Of a DNA stretch of 64,000 nucleotides, positions 8,654 through 18,095 are shown one piece after another; the first letter of the stretch is position 1, and each line of letters begins with the position of its first letter. The DNA comes from Lentisphaeria bacterium (GTDB taxonomy: Bacteria > Verrucomicrobiota > Lentisphaeria > Victivallales > Victivallaceae): NCBI GenBank assembly GCA_900768515.1, contig CAAGDG010000153.1, positions 1-64,000 on the forward strand. The letters are read 5' to 3'. A model generated the notes under the pieces. It saw only the letters and a program-made list of their open reading frames with translations. It was not told the DNA's origin and did not search any database. Position numbers and translations under genes: made by a program.

Positions 8654-10234
8654 TTATTCAACCATATCTTCTTCTGTTCCGGGCTCTATGCGCACATCGC
8701 CATTAGGCACAAAAAGATATTTTTTGATTTCGCCCGTTTCCATATTCTCCACACGAAATCCTGTTGCAGGGTTATTGCCCTCCACAATATAGGTGTGATC
8801 TGCCACTTCACACAGAGGGCTATTGTCTTCTTTCGAAAACGAGAAAATCGCTATCGGAAGCTCGGTTTGTATTGCCAAGCCAATCCCGCGCTCAAACTCT
8901 TTGTTGAAGTCATCATTGACTGCGTAGAAAAAAACGACATCCGCATTTTTTTCACGCAGCTTCATCTCGAACTCCAAGTCATCCTTCAAAATTTCTGTAT
9001 TGACAATCGTGATCGCCGTATTTTTTTCCAGACAACGGAGAAACTTCTGAATATATCCATCTTGACCATGGGGAATTACAACAACAATATTTCGATTCTC
9101 TTTTGTCTTTCCTGAAAGATATTTTAACAATTCTCTCATGAAAAGATCAGCTCTATCCGACACAAACAATGCGATAGAACCAGCCGGCCAGAAATACGGA
9201 AGATTTCCGTTATATTTTTTTTGCGTCAAGGTAACTTCGTAAGGCTTCAGAAACCAGATCGGATCAAGCTTGATCCCCTGTTCCCATGCGTTTTTTTTCA
9301 ATTCTGATTCTTCAAGGACAGAGGTTTCATTATCATTCACACATTCGCTCATGTAAGGGGCCATAGGATTGGTTTCCTGGGCTTTAACTTGACGTACTCG
9401 CATTTTAATGTTACGTCGCTTGGCTTCGGTAAGAATTGGCCATATTTTAGACAAAGCAGTTCGATTGAAAAGGGGATCTGATGGATAATACGGCAAAATT
9501 ATTTCGGAATGAATGTGGCGAAATATTTCCCATTTCAAATTATCAGCTCCACCAGCAGTGCAAATCCATCCCATACCAAGATTGGCTTGCGTGATATGAA
9601 TCGAAGTGGAAAATTGCCACGGATTGGTGGATAAGCTGTATTCTGGAAACCAGACTCCGGATTGGCGTGGTTTGAAGAGAAAAGGGTATTCTTCCTGATA
9701 GTCATTATACTTGAAGAACTTCATCTCATAAACATTACCTTGATCATGACAATACAGGAATTGAAGGTTCCCTGTGGTATTTTTGATGGGTAATGGAGTT
9801 TCCACTATCAGTGGCCGTGGAATGGATAATTCCGCGTAAGAACGGATCAACTTGCCTGTAATTGAGTCCATATCCATTTGCTCCAAACAGAGTTTTTCTG
9901 CCAAAGCAACGTAATCAATATTTCCGAGTATTTCCTGAAGAATGGATTGAAATTCACGAGGAGTAATGTTGTACAACAACGGAGCCGGTTGTATTACGGG
10001 ATAGTTACAACTCAATGACATTGACCCGCTGATGAGAGTTATTCCTAAGGAGTTTGTATTCACAAGAATCGTACCGTCAGAATTGGAAAAACCTTGAAAG
10101 GGGATATGGGTCAGATTTCCCAATCTTGAAATCTCAGGTGAATCAGCATGATTGATCGCCCAAATAATAACTTTTGAAGTAGCATCCATCAACTTGATCT
10201 GTTCTGCATTTTCTGTCTGTTTAGTGATCCACAT
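8654..10234 (-). CDS. Uncharacterised element protein, 526 aa
   Basis: I do not recognise the family. I chose ATG 10234 over the longer frame because GGGAGAA sits 8 bases upstream and the preceding gene stops one base before it. The N-terminal third contains beta-rich stretches. The C-terminal third alternates hydrophobic strands and helices: GSIALFVSDRADLFMREL, NIVVVIPHGQDG, ADVVFFYAVND and LPIAIFSFSKED. This looks like a Rossmann or RecA-like core lacking a P-loop. The C-terminus is acidic (EPGTEEDMVE). It is the last gene of a minus-strand run with the excisionase, the D5 helicase and a 152-aa protein, so a role in replication or maintenance of the element is possible. Confidence 0.6.
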   Translation of the reverse strand: MWITKQTENAEQIKLMDATSKVIIWAINHADSPEISRLGNLTHIPFQGFSNSDGTILVNTNSLGITLISGSMSLSCNYPVIQPAPLLYNITPREFQSILQEILGNIDYVALAEKLCLEQMDMDSITGKLIRSYAELSIPRPLIVETPLPIKNTTGNLQFLYCHDQGNVYEMKFFKYNDYQEEYPFLFKPRQSGVWFPEYSLSTNPWQFSTSIHITQANLGMGWICTAGGADNLKWEIFRHIHSEIILPYYPSDPLFNRTALSKIWPILTEAKRRNIKMRVRQVKAQETNPMAPYMSECVNDNETSVLEESELKKNAWEQGIKLDPIWFLKPYEVTLTQKKYNGNLPYFWPAGSIALFVSDRADLFMRELLKYLSGKTKENRNIVVVIPHGQDGYIQKFLRCLEKNTAITIVNTEILKDDLEFEMKLREKNADVVFFYAVNDDFNKEFERGIGLAIQTELPIAIFSFSKEDNSPLCEVADHTYIVEGNNPATGFRVENMETGEIKKYLFVPNGDVRIEPGTEEDMVE

Positions 10235-10235
10235 T

Positions 10236-10694
10236 TTATTTTCTCCCGTTAGATTGCAGATAACAATAGTAGCCAAGAACGATACCGATTGCCCGACATT
10301 TGAAAAAACAGGAATTGCAATTCCACGTGGCAAGCATCCTTTGAAATCCGACATCGGCAAAATGCAGGATCGGGTATGGGATCAGTATTCCACATTCTTT
10401 ACGTAATTCAACCGGGTAAAAGAAACCCAGGTATTGCGGTCCTTCCCCGTCGATGGCCCTGACGATGATTTCAAGTTTTTCCGCAGTCAACGGAAATGGC
10501 GAAACATGGAATCGTTGCTGAAAGCTTAAGATGAGAGAGTCGTTTTTCTGCTCAGAAGAACTTGCAGACGGCATGGGAACGGCATCGACAATCTCCGGTT
10601 CAATAATTTCCTCTTTTAGAACATTGCATGTTCGGGCAAGACTCATTTTTTCAAGACGATCTGTGAAGAATTTTTCTTCTGTTTCTGTTAGCAT
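10236..10694 (-). CDS. Uncharacterised element protein, 152 aa
   Basis: The frame could extend upstream, but ATG 10694 has GGAGG seven bases before it and gives a protein starting MLTETEEKFFTDRLEKM. It has a charged helical N-terminus, a Ser/Pro-rich linker near residue 45, and a C-terminal domain containing VRAIDGEGPQYLGFF and a basic, cysteine-bearing tail (WNCNSCFFKCR). The C-x2-C-x3-C pattern could bind zinc. The stop is one base before the next start, so the two are translationally linked. Function unknown. Confidence 0.6.
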   Translation of the reverse strand: MLTETEEKFFTDRLEKMSLARTCNVLKEEIIEPEIVDAVPMPSASSSEQKNDSLILSFQQRFHVSPFPLTAEKLEIIVRAIDGEGPQYLGFFYPVELRKECGILIPYPILHFADVGFQRMLATWNCNSCFFKCRAIGIVLGYYCYLQSNGRK

Positions 10695-10806
10695 GGTTTT
10701 CCTCCATTTTGTTTGAGTTTGTCCGTCGCTGCCATCGAAAAACGACGGCAACGACGGGAAATACACGTTTTTACAATTTTTATATACGCGCGTATATGTA
10801 TTTTTT

Positions 10807-12183
10807 TCAGTCAAGCAACTCGAAGCCCTTGTAGCCACGAATCCTCTGTCCATGGATGGAATTACAGCCGACGGCATTATATTCCGTTCCCATGGACTTT
10901 GCCAAACGTTTGTAAAAAGCCGCTTCTTCAAGGAATTCAAGTCCTAGGTCTCTCTGGTGTCTGATATAGGTGGTATAAGCCGACCTTGATGAGAATTCAT
11001 TGCCAGCTGAGCGTTTGATATAGTTGCAGACAAACATGTCCATCGACCGAATCTCGTCCACCAGCTTGTCGCGACGAACCTTCTGCGTTGTGGTCAGCTC
11101 AATCTGCCAATTGTTGCTCCGTACATGCCTTGCTCCATCAAGAATCCAGTTTAAAATACCGCTGCCTTCTTCCGCCAGCAGGCGATCGACAAGAGTTCGA
11201 TCCTGTTTTTCTTCAGGAATATGGTGATGGAACAACATCGGCAGCATCCGGTCTTTCCATTCTTGCCCCTTACCTTCAAATTTTATCCTCATTTTGTTGT
11301 TGGTCACTAAAACTAAGGAGAACGTTCCAAAGTGCTTTACACGGTCGTTTTGGAATTTTTGAGCAGTCTGAAAATAGTCTCCGCCAGTAATCTTCTTGAC
11401 GAGTTCGCCTCCAGAAGAACACAGTCCCCCGCTGATGGCTTCCGAAGCCGTCAGCAGGGTCTGAGTCGTCAAATCAGAAAATCCAAAGGTACTGGAAATG
11501 TGTTTGAAATTCAAATCGAAAACTCTGGTCGGCCCGAGGAGTCGCGACAAAAGAAGAACCAGCAGGCTTTTCCCGCAACCGCCTTCGCCTTGAAACAGGA
11601 GAAATTTTCTGGTCCGGTTGGCAGGAAAGAGTGAGGCCCCCAAGTAATCCTGAACAACTCGCCGGTCATCCGCATCCGGAATAATCTCCCGGATTTTTTC
11701 CTCAAATAACGGAGCCGGAGCGTTCGGAATATAGGAAACGGTTAAGGAATCAAGAATTATGTCTTCTTGATTATAATCTCGAAATTTCAACTCTTGGCTT
11801 ACAGGTTCCCAGTAAAGAATCCCGTTCGTAACCGGGATGATATCTGGATCAAGCGGCGGGAATCTCTCGGCCCCATTCTCAAGTTGAACCATCTGCATAA
11901 TTTCATGCAGCAAACCAGGCGTTATCTGTGAAAAACATGATTTAGAGGTTGATCGCATCAGCCGTAGAATTAGATCGCGAATCGCAATCTTGATGGCGGT
12001 CGAAGATGTACTATGCCATCGACCATTTTCCATTTTTAACCAGCCAACATCATGGAAATATTTTACCTGAGTGTCTTGCTGAAAGGCTGCTGCGAAGAAA
12101 ATAGGATTAACGCGGGGATTTCTCCGTCCCTCCGTGGGGAATGGTTCTCCAAATTTCTCGATGATGGCTTGATACTCTTGCAT
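10807..12183 (-). CDS. D5/P4-type SF3 helicase (phage/plasmid primase C-terminal family)
   Basis: This 458-aa protein has a D5_N-like region followed by an SF3 helicase. Walker A GEGGCGKSL is at 199-207. A sensor-1 asparagine lies in LVLVTNNKMRI (about 291-300) and an arginine-finger candidate in WKDRML at 309-314. SF3 helicases unwind replication origins of phages and satellites. The usual N-terminal prim-pol domain is absent, so a primase must come from elsewhere. The gene starts two bases after the excisionase stop. The unknown 152-aa gene follows after 112 bases. Confidence 0.85.
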   Translation of the reverse strand: MQEYQAIIEKFGEPFPTEGRRNPRVNPIFFAAAFQQDTQVKYFHDVGWLKMENGRWHSTSSTAIKIAIRDLILRLMRSTSKSCFSQITPGLLHEIMQMVQLENGAERFPPLDPDIIPVTNGILYWEPVSQELKFRDYNQEDIILDSLTVSYIPNAPAPLFEEKIREIIPDADDRRVVQDYLGASLFPANRTRKFLLFQGEGGCGKSLLVLLLSRLLGPTRVFDLNFKHISSTFGFSDLTTQTLLTASEAISGGLCSSGGELVKKITGGDYFQTAQKFQNDRVKHFGTFSLVLVTNNKMRIKFEGKGQEWKDRMLPMLFHHHIPEEKQDRTLVDRLLAEEGSGILNWILDGARHVRSNNWQIELTTTQKVRRDKLVDEIRSMDMFVCNYIKRSAGNEFSSRSAYTTYIRHQRDLGLEFLEEAAFYKRLAKSMGTEYNAVGCNSIHGQRIRGYKGFELLD

Positions 12184-12185
12184 GA

Positions 12186-12554
12186 TTACTGTTCTCCTTC
12201 TGTTTGTTTTTCTGTTGTATCCGAGGAATTTACGTAATCAAAGATGTCAATATTGCGGTAACGTACGGTCTTATTCCCTACACATTTTCTGTGAAAAGGG
12301 AATACACCCTCACGCTCAAGATTTCGAAATTGGGAATAGCTTATGGCAAGTATTTCTGCCGCTTCTTGCGGAGTAAGTAGCCTAGGTGTAATAGCAGGAG
12401 CCAACTCTCCTGTCTTCGCAAGAGCGTGTAGATTTTTTGAGATAATATTGTATTCCTCCACTGTGATCGTTCCTGAATCAAGCAGTACGCTCGCCAGACG
12501 GCACACTAAGCGTGTCGTCTGCGGTCGCAATCTGCTATGATTCAAATTTGGCAT
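12186..12554 (-). CDS. AlpA/excisionase-like helix-turn-helix protein
   Basis: This 122-aa protein has a C-terminal HTH_17 domain: LLTPQEAAEILAISYSQFRNL near residues 59-79, then a wing ending in VRYRNIDIFDYV. This is the MerR-like DNA-binding domain of AlpA and excisionases, which control excision directionality and element gene expression. The N-terminal half is basic and helical. It leads the operon with the D5 helicase, which suggests a combined excision/replication module. Acting as the recombination directionality factor for the integrase at 14312-15652 is inference. Confidence 0.8.
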   Translation of the reverse strand: MPNLNHSRLRPQTTRLVCRLASVLLDSGTITVEEYNIISKNLHALAKTGELAPAITPRLLTPQEAAEILAISYSQFRNLEREGVFPFHRKCVGNKTVRYRNIDIFDYVNSSDTTEKQTEGEQ

Positions 12555-12593
12555 CTAATAATTCCTTTATCGATTCTTGCTTTTTCTGCATGA

Positions 12594-12621
12594 AACATAA
12601 TCCATAAAAAGATGGAATCAA
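12594..12621 (-). promoter_or_regulatory. Predicted promoter of the excisionase-helicase operon
   Basis: On the minus strand TTGATT (12621-12616) and TATGTT (12599-12594) are 16 bases apart, about 40 bases before the excisionase start. Confidence 0.4.
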
Positions 12622-12728
12622 CAACTATTTCAAAACTAATGTCATATTGTTTTTTTCTGCTTATTTTTGGGACAAAATGGCGCCTTCTAAATGTCACAGT
12701 CTCATTGACAGATCGAACTGCGTGGCAC

Positions 12729-12757
12729 TTGCACTAAGAAACATGGTGTCGTATATT
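12729..12757 (+). promoter_or_regulatory. Predicted promoter of the 475-aa gene
   Basis: TTGCAC (12729-12734) and TATATT (12752-12757) are separated by 17 bases. A TTGACA lies slightly upstream at about 12708 but lacks a -10 partner. The leader to the start codon is about 125 bases. Confidence 0.45.
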
Positions 12758-12887
12758 ACGAGAAGCTAATATGAGGAAAAAAAGTCTTACAGGGATATCA
12801 AATGCATAAGAAAAAGAATTACTAACAGGAAAATACCAATCTTTTTGAATTTGGTTCATTTTATTTTTGATAAACAGCGAGGTTTTG

Positions 12888-14315
12888 ATGGCAACAGGGA
12901 TTGTGGATTATCTGCTCAAAACTGGCAGAGCAAAACTACAAACACATAAATGTTACGATTTTCTTGAAGTTGCTCGTCCGGATTTTGATCTCGTAGCGGT
13001 TGAAAAAATTTTGGACGAGTTTCACTTTTCCATAGCAAAGGATGAACGACTTTTACTTTGCTATCGATTTCGGGAGGCCCCGGCATACTTGAAGGAATTT
13101 TGTAAACCTTTACTGGACTGGTGTCTGAGATACGAAATTGATGAACACCTGCAACAAGTAGAAAACCTGACAAAAGAATTGATTAAGGGGGTTGCGATAA
13201 AAGAAGGGAAAAATGATCACATTTATCGTGATGTATTTGAGAAAAGTTTGTCTAAAAAACAAAAAATCAACTTGTATACTGAATGGGAGCAGTTACAGAA
13301 AGAAGGTAAAATTATTCAAAAATACGATGCTTTTAGGAAAGGATATAACCGTTGGTGTAAGAAAAATCCTAGTCCGATTCTTCGTAAAAAAAACTGGCCT
13401 TCCAAGGAGTTTTTTCGTTTTGTGGCCGCCGTTAGTGTACATTATGTTGTACATGATCAATCGGGAAGGAAAGAATTCTTTTTGTTGAAAAGTCCCAATA
13501 CGATTCCTAAAATCAATCAAATATTGAAGCTTGCTTTGAGTCTACAATGTATACCAAATCGTGATGATGAAGCTAAGCGTGTAGAAAAAATCAAGAAGGC
13601 ATCTAAGCTTACCAATGAAGAGAAAGAAGCGAATCTGAGAAAGCTCGCAACACGTAACAATATTCATGCAATTCAATGTTTGCTTGAAAGAGAAGGAAAT
13701 TCCGATGAACTCACTTTACGGGCCGCAATGTTAATGCCGAATAAATATGGAGAAGGGCGTCAATGGGAGGGAAAATGGAATCTACCGCAACTTGAGCCAT
13801 ATCATCATTTTAATACTATCCGAACCCGTAACATGGAGTGGATAGGAGGCTCGAAAGTAATTCCTGCTAAAACGATTGTAAGAAAAATTTCTTTTAATGT
13901 CAATCCCCATTCCGAAGAATGGCTTAAAAGCAAATTGGCCAAGCGCAAGTTGTCTTTATCACCATATTCTGATGCACGTAATAAACGCGACCAAACAAGC
14001 GAAAAATGTGTGATTGAGAACCCGTCACCACATGATTTTGACGAGATAATGAAAATCGGAAAGATAATCGGTAGCATTGAGCTTGTATTTACCTCTGGAC
14101 TAAAACTTGACTGCTATAATAAAATAAACACTACTATACATTTGTCTGAGAGACAATATGCTATCCATGCCCTGTATGATTTAATTGATAAACTCAAAGA
14201 TGGCGACCGCGAAGCGCTGCCTCCAGTGATACGCGAGAAATTGAATTCGTTACTAACCGAGGCAGAACAAAACGCCAAATCTCTGTCAGACGAGGAATAT
14301 AGGAAAAGTCTTTAG
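12888..14315 (+). CDS. Uncharacterised 475-aa element protein
   Basis: I do not recognise the family. A TTG at 12867 would extend the frame, but ATG 12888 has GAGG five bases before it. The protein is lysine-rich and highly charged, with helical stretches throughout (for example around residues 85-115 and 220-260) and no P-loop, HTH or membrane segment that I can see. Near residues 355-385 is a basic stretch (KSKLAKRKLSL...NKRDQ) that could contact DNA or RNA. It is transcribed towards the integrase and its last 4 bases overlap the integrase stop. Its position beside the integrase, alone on the plus strand, is typical of cargo or immunity genes, but that is only context. Confidence 0.6.
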   Translation: MATGIVDYLLKTGRAKLQTHKCYDFLEVARPDFDLVAVEKILDEFHFSIAKDERLLLCYRFREAPAYLKEFCKPLLDWCLRYEIDEHLQQVENLTKELIKGVAIKEGKNDHIYRDVFEKSLSKKQKINLYTEWEQLQKEGKIIQKYDAFRKGYNRWCKKNPSPILRKKNWPSKEFFRFVAAVSVHYVVHDQSGRKEFFLLKSPNTIPKINQILKLALSLQCIPNRDDEAKRVEKIKKASKLTNEEKEANLRKLATRNNIHAIQCLLEREGNSDELTLRAAMLMPNKYGEGRQWEGKWNLPQLEPYHHFNTIRTRNMEWIGGSKVIPAKTIVRKISFNVNPHSEEWLKSKLAKRKLSLSPYSDARNKRDQTSEKCVIENPSPHDFDEIMKIGKIIGSIELVFTSGLKLDCYNKINTTIHLSERQYAIHALYDLIDKLKDGDREALPPVIREKLNSLLTEAEQNAKSLSDEEYRKSL

Positions 14316-15652
14316 CCACGTAATAGTGTTCGAATCTGTCGCAACAGCTCGCGGGTGGGCTCTGGATTATCATTGAGCAGGGTTAAAACCTCATTGATTT
14401 TATCTCGGTCGCTCTTTCCGTTCATGGTTCCGCTGACCGCATCAATCGCCTGTTGCTGGGCGGCATCACCGACGTGGGTGTAATATTTGTCTGCGATCTC
14501 AGAATCGGTCCCGAGAATAGAAAGTAGAACCGCCTTTGGCACGCCAGCCTCGGCACAGAAACTCGCGAATGCGTGGCGGAGAGAGTGAAACCCATATACC
14601 GTCATCTTTTTACTGCGTCCGGGAACAGCAACTGACGGTTCCAGGCCGATCCAGCGGATCACACGTAAAACGTCGATGTTGATCAGATTGACTCCTACGC
14701 TTTTGCCGTTTCGATCCACCTTATTGTACCGGGCGGCTGATTTCGGGCAGACATATTGATCCTCTTTCCAGGTCTGCGCTTCTTCAAGTACAGCATACAG
14801 TTCGGCGGCCATCGGAATGGTCACCTCCTTGCCGGTCTTGAACTGCTTTACCCAGATTCGCCGGCGTTCCATATCGACGTTCTGCCATTGCAGCAGCACA
14901 CAGTCTTTCAGACGTTGCCCGGTGAACATGCCGATGTAGTAGATGACACGGATTTCCGGTTTGTTTATGACATGGTATTTGTCATCGGCAAGAACTTCGC
15001 GAAGCCGCTGCTCCTGTTCCTTGCTGAACGCCTGTCGCCTTACAATGGTGTCCTGTTCCTCTCTGGCATTACGTAACAATGTTTTAGATCGAAACGGATT
15101 TTCTCCGGAGTAATAGTCTTTGAGGCAGTCAAATATCTTCCGCAAACGTTTGATTTTGCGATTATGGGTATCAACAGCTTGTGCTTGGGATTTCAGGAAG
15201 CTCGCGTATTCTTCTGCGATTTTGCTGTTCAATTCTGCTACAGAGGTAATGACTGTATGATGCTTTCCTGGAGTTGTAACAAATGCAACAAAATCTTCAT
15301 ACGTTGCCTTGTAAGAGAGTTGTTCGCTGACGGTATGCGGAGTTGCACGTTCCGGATGAATTTCATATTTAGCCCATCCTTCTGAAAGCGGCAACATTTG
15401 CGCTTGTCGGGAAAAACCTTTCATGGCGTTGATTTGAGCGACAGCCACATCCATTGTTTGTGCAGTCCAGATGGAATCCAGCTCTTCTGCGCGTTGAAGT
15501 GCTTCGAGTTCATCGGTTGTTTTCAACGCAAATTCTTTTCGTACCCCGTTGGCCACCGTGAGGCGGTAATAGAAAGGCCCCCGGTCATTTTTTCTTCTGA
15601 GTGTTCCGTGGAGTTTCTGCATCCGGTTTTTGATCCTGCTTCCTGTGTTCAT
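14312..15652 (-). CDS. Tyrosine recombinase / phage integrase
   Basis: The protein is 446 aa from ATG 15652. A TTG at 15697 would add 15 residues, but the ATG gives a conventional basic N-terminus (MNTGSRIKNRMQKLHG). A SAM-like core-binding domain lies near residues 100-185 and the catalytic domain near 210-400. Catalytic residues are R247 in TGQR, a lysine in KQFKTGK near 270-275, H356 and R359 in HSLRH, and Y391 in YYTH. The usual second histidine (LGH) is replaced: the sequence reads LGTDSE near 380-385. The gene starts about 110 bases from the tmRNA 3' end, as expected for an integrase next to its attachment site. Confidence 0.92.
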   Translation of the reverse strand: MNTGSRIKNRMQKLHGTLRRKNDRGPFYYRLTVANGVRKEFALKTTDELEALQRAEELDSIWTAQTMDVAVAQINAMKGFSRQAQMLPLSEGWAKYEIHPERATPHTVSEQLSYKATYEDFVAFVTTPGKHHTVITSVAELNSKIAEEYASFLKSQAQAVDTHNRKIKRLRKIFDCLKDYYSGENPFRSKTLLRNAREEQDTIVRRQAFSKEQEQRLREVLADDKYHVINKPEIRVIYYIGMFTGQRLKDCVLLQWQNVDMERRRIWVKQFKTGKEVTIPMAAELYAVLEEAQTWKEDQYVCPKSAARYNKVDRNGKSVGVNLINIDVLRVIRWIGLEPSVAVPGRSKKMTVYGFHSLRHAFASFCAEAGVPKAVLLSILGTDSEIADKYYTHVGDAAQQQAIDAVSGTMNGKSDRDKINEVLTLLNDNPEPTRELLRQIRTLLRG

Positions 15653-15726
15653 TCTGATAACCTGTTCTGACAGATTATGGCGCAATATAGCACACAAAAG
15701 CCCGACATGCGAACTTTATGGGGAAG

Positions 15727-15748
15727 AAACGGGGAAGAATCCCCGTTT
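15727..15748. terminator. Terminator-like hairpin just beyond the tmRNA
   Basis: AAACGGGG and CCCCGTTT pair around six bases. On the plus strand the stem runs into TTTTT. On the minus strand it lies 14 bases beyond the tmRNA CCA end. Because the insertion point is at the tmRNA terminus, this hairpin is probably supplied by the element. Confidence 0.55.
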
Positions 15749-15759
15749 TTGAGCTTAAA

Positions 15760-16118
<359 letters not shown>

Positions 16119-16134
16119 ATGTCGGTAAAGTTTC

Positions 16135-16162
16135 AATATAACCTGATTTTATGAAAAATCAA
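16135..16162 (-). promoter_or_regulatory. Predicted ssrA promoter
   Basis: On the minus strand TTGATT (16162-16157) and TATATT (16140-16135) are 16 bases apart. The mature 5' end lies 16 bases further, compatible with a short precursor trimmed by RNase P. Confidence 0.55.
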
Positions 16163-16177
16163 GTTGAAACAGAAATT

Positions 16178-17899
16178 TCAACGTTCCTCAAGGCTCGCCA
16201 GGGAATCCGCTATCATCCGCCGCGCCACAGCCGGCGCAGCCGACAATGCCCGGCGCAAACTCTCCACCGCCTCTTCCCGCCGCCCCAGCCGACGCAACGC
16301 TTCTCCACGAAGAAAGTCAAGACGCCACCCCTCCCCTCCCAATTCAGACTTGTCACACAATGACAACGCAGCAAGCGCCTCCGTCGCACGTCCTTCCGCC
16401 AGGCGGAAAATTCCACGGTAAAGCAGAGGAAGAGAACGATCCATCCGTTCATCAGAAAGCGCCTCCTCAACCAGATGGTCCGCCAGATCCAGCCGCCTCA
16501 TTTGAACCAGCCGATCCACCAGATTGGAAAACGCCGCCCGGTTGCCGGAGCGAAACGCCCGCATCAGAAATTCCATCGACGCTTCATTCGGATGTCCTTC
16601 CGGCTCCTCCGAAGCCAGCGCCCAGGCAACAAAATCACTGCTCCGCAACCGCGCCCCTCCCCGATTCAGCCACCACGGCATCGATGCCGCCAGCAGTACA
16701 ACCGCGGCGATCGCAACGCGGATTCCACGCCCCGGATACCGTTTTTCCAACGCCCAGCTCCACGGCCACAGGGCAAAGAAACTCCATGCCGGATAGAGGA
16801 TCAGACGATAACGCCCCATCGGATAGTTCGCGCAAAGCGGCAAGGCCAGAAGCATTGTCACCAGCAAAAACACCCCCTCCCCTTTCCGAAACCGGCCGGT
16901 TCCCACCAGCATGAGCATCCCGGCCAACGCCAGCACCATCACGGGTTCCGGTCCCGGCAGCGGGGCAAGCGGAGGAAACTCTTCCCGGATAAAGTAGTAG
17001 TTCAAATTGTCGGGAATCTCCCGGGGCGCAAATAAAATTGGAAGACGGCCGACCGCATTCCATCCGATCCGGCAGAGGAGCGCCAACCGCGACGCCGGAA
17101 CTTTTCCACCATCCCCGCCGGCGTCTTCGCCGACCGGAGCGTTGACCTCCGCGGAATACGGCAGAACGTCGAAGAATGGAGAAAAGACGGAACGGCCATA
17201 CCAGTTCAATCCCGCAATCAGCAGCCAGAGCGCCAGCATTCCCGCGGCGACAGGAACTCCCGCACGGATTCCCCGACGCAAACCTCCCCGGTGAAAACTC
17301 CGCCAGCCGCACCAGAGTGTCGCACCGATGCTCCACAACAGCGCGGTGGGACGGCCGATGGAAGCCAGTCCGAGCAGAACACCGGCCAGAAAACCGAATT
17401 TCGAGGTGCAACGGCGGCGGCCGGCCGCAATCACTCCGGCGACCGACGCCCAGAGCGCCAGCGTCACCACACTCTCCTGAAGCGTCGTACACTCATAAAG
17501 GAGCGCCGGGGCATACAGTGCCGCGAGCAGTCCGCAGCCGAGCGCAAGACGGCGGCGGCCGGTCAGATGAAGGACACTCCAGGCGGTCAGCCAGGCGACC
17601 GCGACGCCCCCCCCCATCTGAAGCACGGTCAGCAGCTCGGGCACGTGGTGACACCCGTTGAGACGCCAGAGCGCCGCAACCACCATCCGGTGAAGCGTGA
17701 AAAACGGCGGATGCGAAACACCCCATTCCCCGAATTCGAGCAGCGTCATCATGTCCAGCCCCGGCACCCGGTGGAAGTAACGAAGCGGGGATCCGAGGTA
17801 GAACCAGAAAGCGGCGCATCGCAGAACAATCGCAGTCAGGACAACCGGAATGTACACTTCGCGGGAGTTCCCGGAAAACGGGCGTTGGAATAACTTCAT
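16178..17899 (-). CDS. GT39-like membrane glycosyltransferase with C-terminal TPR-like domain
   Basis: From ATG 17899, which has GGGAGGA six bases upstream, this gives 573 aa. About ten hydrophobic segments fill residues 20-425. An acidic GLDMMTLLEFGEW near residue 50 and HPPFFTLHR shortly after resemble the first periplasmic loop of PMT/ArnT-type (GT-C) transferases, where an acidic residue is catalytic. The last 150 residues are soluble and helical, with repeat-like segments (LADHLVEEAL, RGIFRLAEGRATEALAAL, EALRRLGRREEAVESLRRAL) that look like tetratricopeptide repeats. The acceptor and lipid-linked donor are unknown. It shares the REIPDN/REIPNN motif with the paralogue at 58657. Confidence 0.7.
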   Translation of the reverse strand: MKLFQRPFSGNSREVYIPVVLTAIVLRCAAFWFYLGSPLRYFHRVPGLDMMTLLEFGEWGVSHPPFFTLHRMVVAALWRLNGCHHVPELLTVLQMGGGVAVAWLTAWSVLHLTGRRRLALGCGLLAALYAPALLYECTTLQESVVTLALWASVAGVIAAGRRRCTSKFGFLAGVLLGLASIGRPTALLWSIGATLWCGWRSFHRGGLRRGIRAGVPVAAGMLALWLLIAGLNWYGRSVFSPFFDVLPYSAEVNAPVGEDAGGDGGKVPASRLALLCRIGWNAVGRLPILFAPREIPDNLNYYFIREEFPPLAPLPGPEPVMVLALAGMLMLVGTGRFRKGEGVFLLVTMLLALPLCANYPMGRYRLILYPAWSFFALWPWSWALEKRYPGRGIRVAIAAVVLLAASMPWWLNRGGARLRSSDFVAWALASEEPEGHPNEASMEFLMRAFRSGNRAAFSNLVDRLVQMRRLDLADHLVEEALSDERMDRSLPLLYRGIFRLAEGRATEALAALSLCDKSELGGEGWRLDFLRGEALRRLGRREEAVESLRRALSAAPAVARRMIADSLASLEER

Positions 17900-18056
17900 A
17901 CGATCCTCCCGGCGTGAACAGAGCGGGAACCGTGCGACCAATGCCCGCGATCAACTCTTTTCACTAATGTACCAGCTTCCGACCGCTTTTCAAGCCTCCG
18001 GCGAATTTTTCCGGGAACAGGCGGGGGAGAATCGTGAAAAAATCGAAAAAATACTC

Positions 18057-18085
18057 TTGTATAATCTCTCTTGCATGGTTATATT
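18057..18085 (+). promoter_or_regulatory. Predicted rnpB promoter
   Basis: TTGTAT (18057-18062) and TATATT (18080-18085) are 17 bases apart, and the mature RNA begins about 10 bases later. Confidence 0.5.
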
Positions 18086-18095
18086 ATCTGGTATG

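Larger units (their letters stand above)
12555..12887. other. Divergent regulatory region, no gene seen
   Basis: The 333 AT-rich bases separate the minus-strand excisionase operon from the plus-strand unknown gene. Two promoter candidates are listed separately. No repeat array or hairpin with long arms is evident. Confidence 0.5.
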
